Assembly: GCA_947259495.1 (NCBI GenBank)
Contig: CAMYLV010000004.1
Coordinates: 1 to 64,000 of the forward strand
Length of the DNA: 64,000 nucleotides
Direction of reading: 5' to 3'
From: an uncultured Desulfobacterales bacterium
GTDB taxonomy: Bacteria > Desulfobacterota > Desulfobacteria > Desulfobacterales > JAHEIW01
In this document: piece after piece, positions 36,742 to 46,491 of the stretch
Layout of the letters: every line of letters starts with the position of its first letter
Position numbering within the stretch: position 1 is the first letter of the stretch
The notes under the pieces: model-generated
The model's input: only the letters and a program-made list of their open reading frames with translations
Database searches by the model: none
What the model was told of the DNA's origin: nothing
Position numbers and translations under genes: made by a program

Positions 36742-37470
36742 TTACGGGATAGCGACTAAAACAACGGTAATGTTATCAAGGCCGCCGGCAACCTTGGCGG
36801 ACTCAATCAGGCTGTCGGTTTTGCGGTTGATATCCGTATCGGCGCACAGAATATCTTGAATCTGATCATCTTCTACCATATCCGTCAGACCGTCTGAGCA
36901 CAGCAGAAACAGGTCGGCGGGATGTGTTTTTCCTGTTAACAGGTCGATGGTCATTTCTTCTTTTATGCCAACGGCACGGAAGATAACATGGCGCATAGGA
37001 TGCTGTCTGATCTCGTCTTCAGATATCAGGCCCTCTTGAAATTGACGCTGGACAAGGGTGTGGTCATCGGTGAGCTGTTCAAGCACTCCATTCCTTAACC
37101 GATAGGTGCGGCTGTCGCCGATATGCCCGAGAATAAAGCTGTCTTCAAAGAATGCCAGGAGCTCTGCGGTGCACCCCATACCCCTGTGATCCGGATGCGC
37201 GAACACATGCTCAAGGATGGTTTTATTTGCGATGCTATAGGCTTTTTGAACCTGATAGAGTGTGTCTTTCTCAGAGCGATTACGATTAGCTGAAAAAATT
37301 TCAAGCGTTGCTTTGGCAAATATTTCACTGGCCACCTCTCCGGCAGCAGCACCTCCCATTCCATCCGCAGTGAGGCAGAAATCTAGCTCGGGGTTCACCA
37401 AAAAAACGTCTTCATTATTCTGGCGTTTAAGCCCCATATCCGTTTTTCCGGTGAAGATTTTGTTGGCCAT
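36742..37470 (-). CDS. PP2C-type Ser/Thr protein phosphatase
   Basis: The 242-residue protein has the PP2C metal-binding motifs: RQNNEDVF, TADGMGGAAAGEVAS, LGHIGDSRTYRLRNG, LCSDGLTDMV and GLDNITVVLV, so it should be an active Mn/Mg phosphatase of the PrpC/Stp type. It lies between the kinase and the FHA-cyclase genes and is the expected opposing enzyme of the kinase. Confidence 0.94.
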   Translation of the reverse strand: MANKIFTGKTDMGLKRQNNEDVFLVNPELDFCLTADGMGGAAAGEVASEIFAKATLEIFSANRNRSEKDTLYQVQKAYSIANKTILEHVFAHPDHRGMGCTAELLAFFEDSFILGHIGDSRTYRLRNGVLEQLTDDHTLVQRQFQEGLISEDEIRQHPMRHVIFRAVGIKEEMTIDLLTGKTHPADLFLLCSDGLTDMVEDDQIQDILCADTDINRKTDSLIESAKVAGGLDNITVVLVAIP

Positions 37471-37591
37471 ATCGGTTTATTGACCTCCACAATCTACTTG
37501 ACACAGATGAGAAATCCCGTTTTGACAGGACAACAAAGTTCGCGGCCGCGTGCCCGTCTCAAGCGGGTAAGATGCATTGTTGAGAGTGCTT

Positions 37592-39229
37592 CTAAGTTGT
37601 CTGGGTGCTGTTGAAAAATTTCTTCATGAAAGCTGCGAGGTCGGTAGCACCAAAAGCTGAATTCTGTTGTTTCTTAAATGATATCAGGTCAGCATGCACC
37701 GCCGAAGCGTTTTGGTATCTCAAATCTTTTTGTTTCTCCAGGCATGTCATCACAATGCGGTTTAGTTCTTCCGGGATATCAGAAATGGCATTGCGCAAGG
37801 GTTCGATGTCCATGACCGGAATCTTCCGAATTGCATCAACTTCATTGCCAAACTCGTAAACTCTTTTTCCGCTGAGCGTTTCATAAAAGACCAGCCCCAG
37901 GGCGTAAATGTCGGCCCTATGGTCAACCGGTTCTCCCAATGCCTGCTCCGGTGATAAATAAGCCAGTTTTCCCTTTACGACACCGGCCTGCGTTAAGCTC
38001 GGTTCCGATTGGGCCTTTGAAATGCCAAAATCGCTTATTTTTACCTCTCCCTGATAAGAAATCAGCAAATTTTGGGGACTGATGTCGCGATGAATGATTT
38101 TAAACGGCTCACCGGTGGTTTCGTCTTTTTTGTTATGAGAATAATCCAGGCCCTTGCAGATTTGCGACATAATAAACACGGCTATATCTACAGGTAAACC
38201 GCGATTTAAGACTTTAAGCACTTCTCCCAGGTTTTTCCCGTCAATGAATTCCATGGCGATAAAATACGCGTTTTCAATATTGCCGTAGTCAAATATCTGA
38301 ACCACATTCGGATGTTGTAATAAGGCGGCCACCCGGGCTTCGCGGGTGAACATTTTTATAAAATCTTGATTTCCGGCAAGATGTGGTAAAATGCGTTTGA
38401 CTGCAACTTTGCGACGAAAGCCGTCTTCGCGGACGTAATCCGCTAAAAACAGCTCGGCCATCCCACCACGGGCAACCTTTTGATGCAACTGATAAGGGCC
38501 GATACGGTCCATTTTTGCGATATCCGCCTGCATCCTAAGCGTCCGGGCTTTGGCACTGCGGTCCAATACAAACACACCGGCACCCAACAAGATTAACGTC
38601 CCCAAGACGCCGGTAAAATATAAGAACCGCAATTGATTAAGGTCGCTATGAAGTCGAGCGGTAGATTGAATAATGCCAACCTTTCCAATTTCTACATCTG
38701 AAAAATTAATCGTTTTAAAAAAACCAACGACACCTGTTTTGTCCGGCAGCTTTCCAGATACGATTTTGATGCCGTCCTGCATAAGGATTGGTTTTTCATC
38801 AAGCAGCGGATCGAATTTTCGATTCATCAATTCTGCTTTTGTATGCGCCAGAATGTTATTTTGGTGATCCAAGATAACCGCATATTTCAAATCTTTGACA
38901 TTCTGTAATTCTTTGACGGCAACATTGAGCGATAAAATATCCTTTTCTAAAACGAAAGGACCGATTTTGGATTCAAGACTTTGGGCCTGGGTAATTCCTT
39001 GCTGCAAAAATGCATCATTTTTGCGTTCAAAAGCAGAATGGTAAAACAAATAGCCGGCAATGTTGATCAGAAGCCAAACCGCCAGACAAATCGCTGCCTG
39101 TTTGGGGTTGCGTTCAATAAATTTTAAATTGGAAATGCGCTTCATGCTTCTCGAGACTTTGGTAAAGGTGCTCGTTGAAATTTCCTTGACTTTCACCGCT
39201 GTCATGGTTGCAATTTCACTGACCAGCAT
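37592..39229 (-). CDS. Transmembrane Ser/Thr protein kinase (Hanks type) with N-terminal periplasmic sensor
   Basis: The 545-residue protein has helix 1 (about 50-70), a periplasmic Cache-like sensor (to about 190), helix 2 (FLYFTGVLGTLILLGAG) and a cytoplasmic kinase domain (about 240-520). Kinase motifs are intact: ARGGMAELFLAD, AVKRI, HRDISPQNLL and DFGIS. The ATG at 39229 follows AAGGAGG. The sensor segment (VILDHQNNILAHTKAEL) resembles that of the protein encoded just upstream at 39261-40136, so both may detect related signals. Targets are likely the adjacent FHA-cyclase and other FHA proteins. Confidence 0.93.
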   Translation of the reverse strand: MLVSEIATMTAVKVKEISTSTFTKVSRSMKRISNLKFIERNPKQAAICLAVWLLINIAGYLFYHSAFERKNDAFLQQGITQAQSLESKIGPFVLEKDILSLNVAVKELQNVKDLKYAVILDHQNNILAHTKAELMNRKFDPLLDEKPILMQDGIKIVSGKLPDKTGVVGFFKTINFSDVEIGKVGIIQSTARLHSDLNQLRFLYFTGVLGTLILLGAGVFVLDRSAKARTLRMQADIAKMDRIGPYQLHQKVARGGMAELFLADYVREDGFRRKVAVKRILPHLAGNQDFIKMFTREARVAALLQHPNVVQIFDYGNIENAYFIAMEFIDGKNLGEVLKVLNRGLPVDIAVFIMSQICKGLDYSHNKKDETTGEPFKIIHRDISPQNLLISYQGEVKISDFGISKAQSEPSLTQAGVVKGKLAYLSPEQALGEPVDHRADIYALGLVFYETLSGKRVYEFGNEVDAIRKIPVMDIEPLRNAISDIPEELNRIVMTCLEKQKDLRYQNASAVHADLISFKKQQNSAFGATDLAAFMKKFFNSTQTT

Positions 39230-39260
39230 GGAACACCTCCTTGCCATCCGCGATTAAAAA

Positions 39261-40136
39261 TCAGGCGGTCAGCTTTTTGATAATCTCAGTGCAGCGTAAA
39301 ATGATCCGGCGTTTGAGCCAGAATAAATCGTCTGATTTTGTAAGGGGCTGCGTTTCCCTTGCGGGGTTATCCGCAACGGAGTAAATATTTGATTTTTGTT
39401 TCCAGGTTCGGCTTGTCAGAAAATGGTCCAGATTTGACTGCTTGAAAATTGTTGCGGATAACTGGTTGCGGGTTCCGCACAACGGGCAGACGACAGGGGT
39501 CCTTTTTGCACCGGTATCAATTTCGGCTGTTGAGTGGCTGAAATTTAAAATCTTTACCAGAGATGCTCTGATCGATTGGTACCGGAATAGAATAATCAAA
39601 ACCAATAAAAACAAACCGCTGACAACAGCGAAGATCGTAAAAATTTTCCGCGTCTGAATCGCCTCAGGGGTTGATAAGCCGATAAAAATTTCACCAATCT
39701 TGGTGCCGGCATAGGTGATGTCAGAGACAAAATTTATAATTTTAGCATGGCTGGCAAAGCCCCCTTCCCGAATTGACACTTCTGCATCGGAGCGATCTGT
39801 TGCGGTCATATCCGGCATAAGATGACCGGTGCCGGTAAAGGCCACAACCTTATTGCGATGATCAACCACAGAGACGTAAATGACACCAGATCTGTTGGCG
39901 GCCTCGGTTAGCAATTTGTGGACAGACTGGGAATCCCTTTCCAAAAGGGGCAGGCTGGCAAGATTCGCAAACTCATTCGTTAATTCAACACCTGAGTTTT
40001 TTAAGCGGTTTTTGAGGTGATTGACGCGCAGGCTCAAAATTGAGTAAGCAATCAGCATGGCCAGCCACCAGACGACCACACCCAGAATCACATAACGCCA
40101 GTTTAGACGTCTGATGAATTGCTGGATGGAATCCAT
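39261..40136 (-). CDS. Membrane sensor protein, two helices with Cache-like domain and cytoplasmic zinc-ribbon tail
   Basis: The 291-residue protein has helix 1 (about 14-34), an extracytoplasmic domain with SVVDHRNKVVAFTGTGHL, helix 2 (about 172-192) and a cytoplasmic tail with a CPLCGTRNQLS half zinc ribbon. No enzyme domain is present. It is the first gene of the minus-strand kinase set (31 bases before the kinase start) and shares the sensor layout of the kinase, so it is probably an accessory signal receptor. Confidence 0.75.
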   Translation of the reverse strand: MDSIQQFIRRLNWRYVILGVVVWWLAMLIAYSILSLRVNHLKNRLKNSGVELTNEFANLASLPLLERDSQSVHKLLTEAANRSGVIYVSVVDHRNKVVAFTGTGHLMPDMTATDRSDAEVSIREGGFASHAKIINFVSDITYAGTKIGEIFIGLSTPEAIQTRKIFTIFAVVSGLFLLVLIILFRYQSIRASLVKILNFSHSTAEIDTGAKRTPVVCPLCGTRNQLSATIFKQSNLDHFLTSRTWKQKSNIYSVADNPARETQPLTKSDDLFWLKRRIILRCTEIIKKLTA

Positions 40137-40500
40137 GAGGCGTTTTTCCTCCTCCTGTTAACCGGTCATGGTTAAGCTGTTTTTGCCCTTTTGAATCGTT
40201 TGCGAGGATCGGTTTGAAAAGGCAGCGACTGCTTTCAACATTATTAAATTATTATGGTGTAGAATCAATGTCAAGCAAATTAACTGCCTTAAATTTATAC
40301 CATTTGAGTTCCCAATGCGCCGAATGAGGTTTCAATATTTCACCATTGGGGGTGAATATGATAATATATTTGACAAGCAGACAAAAATAGGCCTAATGAT
40401 TATCAGCGCAAGCATTGATATCAGGCGACCGGACGTAAGGCTCAAAGATAAATAACTGTCGACGGCATTTCAGAATCGACTTTAGTCTCCGAGGGCTGCT
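40137..40500. other. Divergent control region between the kinase set and the deacetylase operon
   Basis: About 360 bases with no gene. It contains an inverted CCAATG...CATTGG-type element around 40314-40352 and a GGACGTAAGGCTCAAAG stretch near 40433 that faintly recalls a cyclic-di-GMP riboswitch, but the other conserved parts are not there. No clear promoter. Confidence 0.35.
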
Positions 40501-41550
40501 ATGTTATCTGATGTTATTTTTCCATCTCGAGTGGATCGGCATTCAAATCTTCTACAGGTTCTGATTTTTTTCATTTTCCTCGGTACGGGTTCTCTTGTTT
40601 TGAGTGCCTGTGCGTCCAATCAAACGACAACGCCACCATCGCATAAAAATCTTTTTCGCTCTGAAGACTATGTTGTTTATCAGCTAAAGACGCTCCAATC
40701 ACCTGCAGAACTGGCAGCAAAGTTTCTGGGCGGCCCCCAGCACGCCTGGATAATTGAGCAAGCAAATCCGGATATTCGTTTCCGACGGGGCAATGCTGTT
40801 GTGATTCCGCTAAAAGAGCGAAATCGGGGAGGTCTAAGCGCAGATGGATTTCAAACCATCCCCATATTGACGTATCATCGGTTTGCTGAAAATTGCAGCT
40901 CTCCATTGTGTATGCCGAGTCGCACCTTTGATCGTCAAATGCGTTATTTGAAGGAAAACGGGTATCACGTGATTACCGCTGAAGAACTCCTCGCCTTTCT
41001 CGAATATCGTCGGGGGCTTCCCCAAAAATCGGTGCTGATCACCATGGATGATGGCTATCGCTCCGTTTATAGTATTGCGTATCCGATTCTTGATAAATAC
41101 GGGTTTAAGGCGACATTGTTTGTTTACACAAGCTTTGTTGGCGTTTCAAAAATGGCCATAACCTGGAACCAGCTCAAAGAAATGAAGGCCAATGGCTTTA
41201 CCATCGGTTCGCACACCATTTATCATAGCGACTTGACGCAGCTAAAACAAGAAGAGACAGAGCAGGCGCATTTGACGAGGGTTAAAGAAGAGCTCTTTGG
41301 TTCCAAAAAAATCATCGATCAAAAATTGGGCCAAGACACCTATTTTTTGGCATACCCGTTCGGTTATTATGACCAAAGATCGATTAAAATGGCCAGGCAA
41401 GCGGGATATAAAATTGCCATGTCCGTGAAAAGAGGCAGCAACCCCTTTTTCGCAAATCCAATGACGTTGAGAAGAGATCAGATATTGGCAAAGGACATGC
41501 AGTCCTTCATTTCAAGGCTAAAAACGTTCAATCCTCTTATACTAAAGTGA
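40501..41550 (+). CDS. Polysaccharide deacetylase lipoprotein with LysM-like N-terminal domain
   Basis: The 349-residue protein has a long signal region with lipobox LSACA (cysteine about residue 37), a LysM-like domain (about 55-105, YVVYQLKTLQSPAELAAKFL) and a NodB-type carbohydrate esterase 4 domain with ITMDDGYRS, SHTIYHSDLTQLK and FLAYPFGYYD, the metal and catalytic residues of active deacetylases. It likely removes acetyl groups from peptidoglycan or an exported polysaccharide. The next gene begins seven bases after its stop, forming an operon. Confidence 0.9.
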   Translation: MLSDVIFPSRVDRHSNLLQVLIFFIFLGTGSLVLSACASNQTTTPPSHKNLFRSEDYVVYQLKTLQSPAELAAKFLGGPQHAWIIEQANPDIRFRRGNAVVIPLKERNRGGLSADGFQTIPILTYHRFAENCSSPLCMPSRTFDRQMRYLKENGYHVITAEELLAFLEYRRGLPQKSVLITMDDGYRSVYSIAYPILDKYGFKATLFVYTSFVGVSKMAITWNQLKEMKANGFTIGSHTIYHSDLTQLKQEETEQAHLTRVKEELFGSKKIIDQKLGQDTYFLAYPFGYYDQRSIKMARQAGYKIAMSVKRGSNPFFANPMTLRRDQILAKDMQSFISRLKTFNPLILK

Positions 41551-41557
41551 GGAAACC

Positions 41558-43243
41558 ATGAAAAACATGTCAGGAATTATCAGCGTTGTCCTTTTGGTTT
41601 TACTGCTGGCCGGGTGCGCGATAATGGGCACCAAATCCCCGCAGACACTTGCAAAAGAGTATACGGCCAAAGCACAGCAGTTCGAAAAACAAGGGGATCT
41701 GGTTGAGGCTTTGAAGCAATACAAACTCGTGCTTACCGTCGACCCCGACAATCAATTGGCCCGGCAGAAAATAGCAGCGCTTGAACCTCAAATGCTCAAG
41801 CTGGCTGAGAAGCATTATAAAGAGGGGCTCAAATTCTATAACAGGGGCCAGTATGCGCCGGCGCGCAAAGAATTCTTAACGGCCCTGCGTTATAACCCCG
41901 ATCACACCAAAGCCAAAACGAGGCTGGCGGGTACGAGCAAAGATATGGAGCAGGTCAAAAGATATATTGTGCACACCGTTCAGCCCGATGAGAGTATCTC
42001 CACATTAGCTGAACGCTATTATGGCGATTACCGAAAGTTCCATCTGATTGCGGAGTACAACGAACTGGCAGATCCCACCCGGGTTGCGGTCGGCCAGGAT
42101 ATTAAAATTCCTGTCATTGAAGGAATTCCGATTATGGCGGACCCCGACGAAATACAATCGGAGGAGGGGGCGTCTGCGGAAACATTGCCTGGCGAAATCA
42201 TAACGGTAAAACGATATATCATCCATACCGTTCAACCCGAGGAAAGCCTTTCCAAGCTGGCCATGATGTATTACGGCGATTACAGCAAATTTCATGTCAT
42301 CGCCGAATTTAATAACCTAGGAGATGGAACCAGCGTAAGAGTCGGGCAGGAGCTCAAGATCCCTGAAGTTGAAGGCGTTCCTTTTCAGGTTACGGGCAAG
42401 GTGGCCGAAACTCAAACGGTCACAACCGCCAAGGTTGAGCCGGTGCCTGAAACACCCGACGAGAAACAAAAAGAAGCGGAAATTAGCGCAAAGCCTGACA
42501 CCCCCGAAGATCAGTCGATGAACTATCGCAAGCTCGGAATCGAGCTATATGAGAACAAGGAATATGCAGCTGCTATTGCTGAATTCGACAAAGTTTTAAA
42601 CGTCAACCCTGCCGATCAAATGGCACGCGATTATATGGCCCTGGCTTATTTGGAAAAGGGGCGGCAATCATTTGGAAACAAGGCTTACGCGGCAGCCGAA
42701 AAGGAGTTTGAAAGATCCCTGATATACAATCAGAACTGCCCCGATTGTCAGACATACATCGCTCAAATCCAAAAAGAGAACCGCGAAGCTATCCATAAAG
42801 ACGCCATTGTGCTATACAATGAAAAGAAATTCAAGGAAGCCATTGCTAAATTTGAAGCCATTGCCAAAAACGACCCCGATGATAAGCAGGCACGCGCGTA
42901 CTTAGAAAAATCTCATTTCGAACAGGGGTTGCGTCTGTTCGGCAAAGAAGAGTATTTGGCTGCCAGAGATGAGTTCCAATCGGCGCTGCAATACAACAAG
43001 AATTGCGAGCAATGCAAAAAAAATATCCAAAAGAGTGAAGATATTTACAAGGAAGTTCACTACGAAAAGGGCCTTGCTTACTTCGGGGATCAAAAATTGG
43101 CGGAAGCCATTCAGGAGTGGGAATCTGTCTCGGCAGTCGATCCGAATTACAAAGACGTTAACAAAAACCTCACAAAGGCCAAAACGCTTTACGAGCGACT
43201 GGAAAGCATCAAGCGCAGCAAAACCCAGGAAAACACCCAGTAA
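41558..43243 (+). CDS. LysM and TPR repeat lipoprotein
   Basis: The 561-residue lipoprotein (lipobox LLAGC) alternates TPR units (about 25-110 and 320-540, with phrases such as GLKFYNRGQYAPARKEFLTA and FEQGLRLFGKEEYLAARDEF) with two LysM domains (about 130-180 and 225-275; YIVHTVQPDESISTLAERYY and YIIHTVQPEESLSKLAMMYY). It should bind peptidoglycan through LysM and assemble partners through TPR. Co-expression with the deacetylase suggests cell-envelope remodelling. Confidence 0.9.
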   Translation: MKNMSGIISVVLLVLLLAGCAIMGTKSPQTLAKEYTAKAQQFEKQGDLVEALKQYKLVLTVDPDNQLARQKIAALEPQMLKLAEKHYKEGLKFYNRGQYAPARKEFLTALRYNPDHTKAKTRLAGTSKDMEQVKRYIVHTVQPDESISTLAERYYGDYRKFHLIAEYNELADPTRVAVGQDIKIPVIEGIPIMADPDEIQSEEGASAETLPGEIITVKRYIIHTVQPEESLSKLAMMYYGDYSKFHVIAEFNNLGDGTSVRVGQELKIPEVEGVPFQVTGKVAETQTVTTAKVEPVPETPDEKQKEAEISAKPDTPEDQSMNYRKLGIELYENKEYAAAIAEFDKVLNVNPADQMARDYMALAYLEKGRQSFGNKAYAAAEKEFERSLIYNQNCPDCQTYIAQIQKENREAIHKDAIVLYNEKKFKEAIAKFEAIAKNDPDDKQARAYLEKSHFEQGLRLFGKEEYLAARDEFQSALQYNKNCEQCKKNIQKSEDIYKEVHYEKGLAYFGDQKLAEAIQEWESVSAVDPNYKDVNKNLTKAKTLYERLESIKRSKTQENTQ

Positions 43244-43615
43244 GGCGTCTGGTTTCAGATGACAGAAGTCAGATTGAAGAAAACAGATTGCATTAGGTGT
43301 CGTTGGACGAAGATGATTTTTCGATAATCAAAATAGAGATTTACTTGATTTGATAACTGCCACTTAGGATATCTGTATTTTGGCTAAAGTTTGGATCAAT
43401 ATATCGGTACCTGGGTAATATTTTGTTTTCTGTCAATTTTTCCAAAAATATGTTGATTTTTCTTTATCCTTTCCATAACAATCTATTCACAACGATCTGA
43501 GGGGTTGATAGCAAGACTTACGCATCTGTGGGGTACAATGCAATGTGTCTTTAACAATGAGCCAAGTTGCCTTTGATGGTGGCTTGGCTTTTTTATTGGT
43601 GTTAGGAGGCAGGGA
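43244..43615. other. Intergenic region with terminator
   Basis: No gene. Apart from the terminator at 43560-43595, it contains a CAGATGACAGAAGTCAGA run (43255-43275) of a short dispersed repeat type, with a related inverted run near 49174. No riboswitch match found. Confidence 0.4.
43560..43595 (+). terminator. Rho-independent terminator just upstream of the DUF4124 gene
   Basis: AGCCAAG (43560-43566) pairs with CTTGGCT (43583-43589), extended by GCC/GGT inside, followed by a TTTTTT run. It ends the LysM-TPR operon, but it lies only 20 bases before the next start codon, so it could also act as an attenuator. Confidence 0.8.
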
Positions 43616-44554
43616 ATGGATAGGATATGTCTACCACAGATAGTGCAATGGCGCATTTTTATATTTTCGACAATCTTGGCTTTGATGGGTTTTTTTTGTG
43701 CCGAGCAACTGAATGCTGATATTTATCAATGGGTTGATGAAAATGGCGTAAAACATTTCAGTAATGCGCCTCCGGCTAATGCCGGAAATGCTAAAATCGT
43801 GTTTGACGAGCACCAACACGATGGAGCCGCCGATGAAAATCGCGTTAAGACCGATCAAAAAACGATAGATGCGCTCATTGAAGAAATTAAAAAAAAAGAA
43901 CAGCAAGCCAAAGCCATTGTGGAGAAACAAAAAAAATTCATGAATGTAAAACAAAATCAACAGTCTTTGTTCGGTTCTAAATGTTTTGGTCCCTCTTACA
44001 GTATTCAACAGGGCCGGGGTGTGCGTCATGGAATTGTTCCAAGGTATCTTATGCCAGGCGAATTCGACGATCTTTTAGAGCTATTCGAAAGTTTAAAGGG
44101 TGACTGGTATGGAGCTGCATGGGAACGGACTTGTAAAGATATCAACGGCGAAGTGTATCAAGAGATAAACAATTATACAATTAAGTCAGAAGGTACAATA
44201 CATTCAAGGGGCCAGTTTATTTTAAAGAGTAACTTATATTCTCGGGAAAGTAACAGCACGCACCTTGAAGCACTTCCTCTTTATTTAGATCCCAAAAAAC
44301 TAACAACCCAAGAGGGTATTTCAGTCTCGGATCTTGAATTAATCTCAGTATCATCAGATCACCTGGTTTATGTTCAAAAAGGAGCAACTTTATTGCCAGG
44401 CATCGGTGATCAGGTGGCACTTCGAAAAGATAGGGAACGCGAATTTGTGACTACCATCATAAAAACAGGAATAAATTCTTTTTCATTTGAAAGATTATTT
44501 TATACTAGTGGAAAGCTGAAAACAATCAATGCCTGGCATCTCGAAAATAATTAG
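43616..44554 (+). CDS. DUF4124-domain exported protein
   Basis: The 312-residue protein has a signal peptide (residues about 10-35) followed by the DUF4124 motif DIYQWVDENGVKHFSNAPP. Next is a lysine-rich helix (EEIKKKEQQAKAIVEKQKK) and a C-terminal domain of about 180 residues without recognised motifs. GGAGG lies 7-8 bases before the ATG at 43616. DUF4124 is a short periplasmic module of unknown function. Two terminators flank the gene, so it is transcribed alone. Confidence 0.8.
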   Translation: MDRICLPQIVQWRIFIFSTILALMGFFCAEQLNADIYQWVDENGVKHFSNAPPANAGNAKIVFDEHQHDGAADENRVKTDQKTIDALIEEIKKKEQQAKAIVEKQKKFMNVKQNQQSLFGSKCFGPSYSIQQGRGVRHGIVPRYLMPGEFDDLLELFESLKGDWYGAAWERTCKDINGEVYQEINNYTIKSEGTIHSRGQFILKSNLYSRESNSTHLEALPLYLDPKKLTTQEGISVSDLELISVSSDHLVYVQKGATLLPGIGDQVALRKDREREFVTTIIKTGINSFSFERLFYTSGKLKTINAWHLENN

Positions 44555-44737
44555 AATTTTCAGTATTTGGATATCTGTAATTTTGGTATTTTTCAGGTAC
44601 TCTCATCAGCACTTTTAAATCCATGAAAAACCTATGATATCAATTTTATATCTCAACTGTAATAATCCGCTAATTCCGTTTCGTTCCAAGATTGTATATT
44701 AGAGGGGGCAATCGACACTTTCACTGAATTGTATATG

Positions 44738-44777
44738 TCGGCTATCCAGGTAAAATATTTGGGTAGCCGATTTTTTT
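44738..44777 (+). terminator. Rho-independent terminator after the DUF4124 gene
   Basis: TCGGCTATCC pairs with GGGTAGCCGA (one G-T pair) around a 13-base AT-rich loop and is followed by seven T. It faces the convergent amidase gene. Confidence 0.85.
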
Positions 44778-44847
44778 CAGATTAGTATTTCTTATTTTCA
44801 GATTAGTATTTTTTAGTTGCTCTGCTCTATATACAATAATTGGATTA

Positions 44848-46143
44848 TTAAAGTGTGGTAGGAAGAAAAATAAAAGTTCCGATAGGAAGTTGGCTAAAGT
44901 CTCTTATTTGATTACCGCTTAACAGTTTTTTGGATGGCAGGTAATAGATTGTTTTTTGATCCTTGTATTTGAGGCCCGCAATACGAAAGGCGGTTCGATC
45001 TTTATTTAGTTTATAAGGTCCTTGGTATCCGATAATCAGTCTGGTTTTAGCCGGCAAATCATCCCAATCGTTTATCATTGAGCCGGGCTTTATTTTACCG
45101 GAGGGCAAAAAATAGATCGTTGTTTCATGATCATACGATTTTCCCGCAAGAGACCATGCCGTAATTCCGTTCGAAATGGTCTTTATAATGCCGTTGTCTT
45201 TTAACAATTCAAAGCGGCTTTCATAGTTAAGCCGCACAACCGTTTTCGCGGGTACGCGGTTCCAGCCGACTTCATCTGCAACTTGATCACCTGTATATTG
45301 GCGTCCGTTTGGGAATTTGTATACCGTTGTGGTGCTATCGTAATCTTCTCCGGCAATAGCCCAGGCGGTATTCCGCCTGGATATGACATTCGCTTCGTCA
45401 GGCTGAGGATCAATTTTGTGCTGGCCATAGAACACTTCAGAAAGTTGGACATCAGCCATGAGTCTACCGGCACGCACATCGGGATCATAGGGCCAGGTCG
45501 GCCCTAGTCCAGCTTTGGTGCGCACAAAGTTTTTTGCGCAGCGCTTGCGCCCGCGGTGAACCTCTTTAAACCACCGGTTCGGCAGACCATAGGCTACCTG
45601 GCTGTGGGTCAGAACCGACCGATCATACAGATCATATACGTCTTGTAAAATTTCAATCAATATACCTGCCGATCGATACTGTTTTTCAGAGATGGGAGCG
45701 TAATGATGACCTACTAACTCAATTCCAATCGAAAGCTTGCTAATATGCGTATCGCCATTCCACATGCTGCGACCAGCATTGTCGGCTACATATTTCTTGT
45801 CCAGAATACGATAAGTACGTCCGTTGCGTGCGATCACATAGTGGGCATGACCGCCATTGGTGCGTCGCCCATTTCGCAAATGTTTCCCTTTAGAAACGAC
45901 TCTCAGCGTTGTTTTAAGGCTAAGCTCTGAAGTGTGAACTATAATATATTTTGTCTTTTTGCGTTGGACTTTCATGTAGCTGGGATTCAATCGCGAACGG
46001 AAATCTACTATGGAACGCTGGAAGTTATAGCGCTCGGTCTGGGTGAAGGCGGCTGATAAAGAAGGCAAGTTGAAAAGAAAGATGATAAAGATCGATACAC
46101 TAATTACGAATTGTTTATTGTCCCACAACCTTCGAAACATCAT
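44848..46143 (-). CDS. N-acetylmuramoyl-L-alanine amidase (Amidase_2) with three C-terminal repeats
   Basis: The roughly 431-residue exported protein has a signal peptide (QFVISVSIFIIFLFNLPSLS) and an Amidase_2 zinc domain: IIVHTSE, GGHAHYVIARNGRTYRI, LSIGIELVGHH and SVLTHSQVAYG. After about residue 260 come three repeats of roughly 55-65 residues, each with a phrase like AGxxYDxxTTxYxxPxG and ending in a hydrophobic strand (AIAGEDYDSTTTVYKFPNG, SLAGKSYDHETTIYFLPSG, RIAGLKYKDQKTIYYLPSK); these are probably cell-wall binding units. The start at 46143 is chosen for the signal peptide; an ORF extension upstream has no export logic. Confidence 0.87.
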   Translation of the reverse strand: MMFRRLWDNKQFVISVSIFIIFLFNLPSLSAAFTQTERYNFQRSIVDFRSRLNPSYMKVQRKKTKYIIVHTSELSLKTTLRVVSKGKHLRNGRRTNGGHAHYVIARNGRTYRILDKKYVADNAGRSMWNGDTHISKLSIGIELVGHHYAPISEKQYRSAGILIEILQDVYDLYDRSVLTHSQVAYGLPNRWFKEVHRGRKRCAKNFVRTKAGLGPTWPYDPDVRAGRLMADVQLSEVFYGQHKIDPQPDEANVISRRNTAWAIAGEDYDSTTTVYKFPNGRQYTGDQVADEVGWNRVPAKTVVRLNYESRFELLKDNGIIKTISNGITAWSLAGKSYDHETTIYFLPSGKIKPGSMINDWDDLPAKTRLIIGYQGPYKLNKDRTAFRIAGLKYKDQKTIYYLPSKKLLSGNQIRDFSQLPIGTFIFLPTTL

Positions 46144-46491
46144 ATAGTCATATCTATCCAAATCAGAAGCACCCAACTCAGTTAACCAAATCCAGAATAC
46201 ATAAATACACAATCATATGGAAAGTTACCAAAAATTTCTCAATATTTCAAATAGCTATCAAGCAACTGCAGAACCTGATTTGGAATTTATTTTTTGATTG
46301 GAGAATTTTATATTGTGTTGTCTAATATTTATGCCCTTTGAACCTTAACGGATGTTCTAAAAAAGCACGATATTCACAATTTTGGAACTTGTAAAATATT
46401 GAAGACTTGCTTAAGCATGTTGATATGTAATAGTTCATGATATGAAATAGAGAATAAAAACTTATTAATTTTTCAAAAGGGCTTAAAAATA
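46144..46491. other. Intergenic divergent promoter region
   Basis: About 350 AT-rich bases between the amidase and the aminotransferase genes. I see no repeat or clear promoter; AAAGGGC before 46492 is a weak ribosome site. Confidence 0.35.

Noticed and set aside
40420-40460. Possible GEMM (cyclic-di-GMP) riboswitch before the deacetylase operon
   Set aside because: Only a short GGACGTAAGG resemblance; the other conserved blocks are absent.
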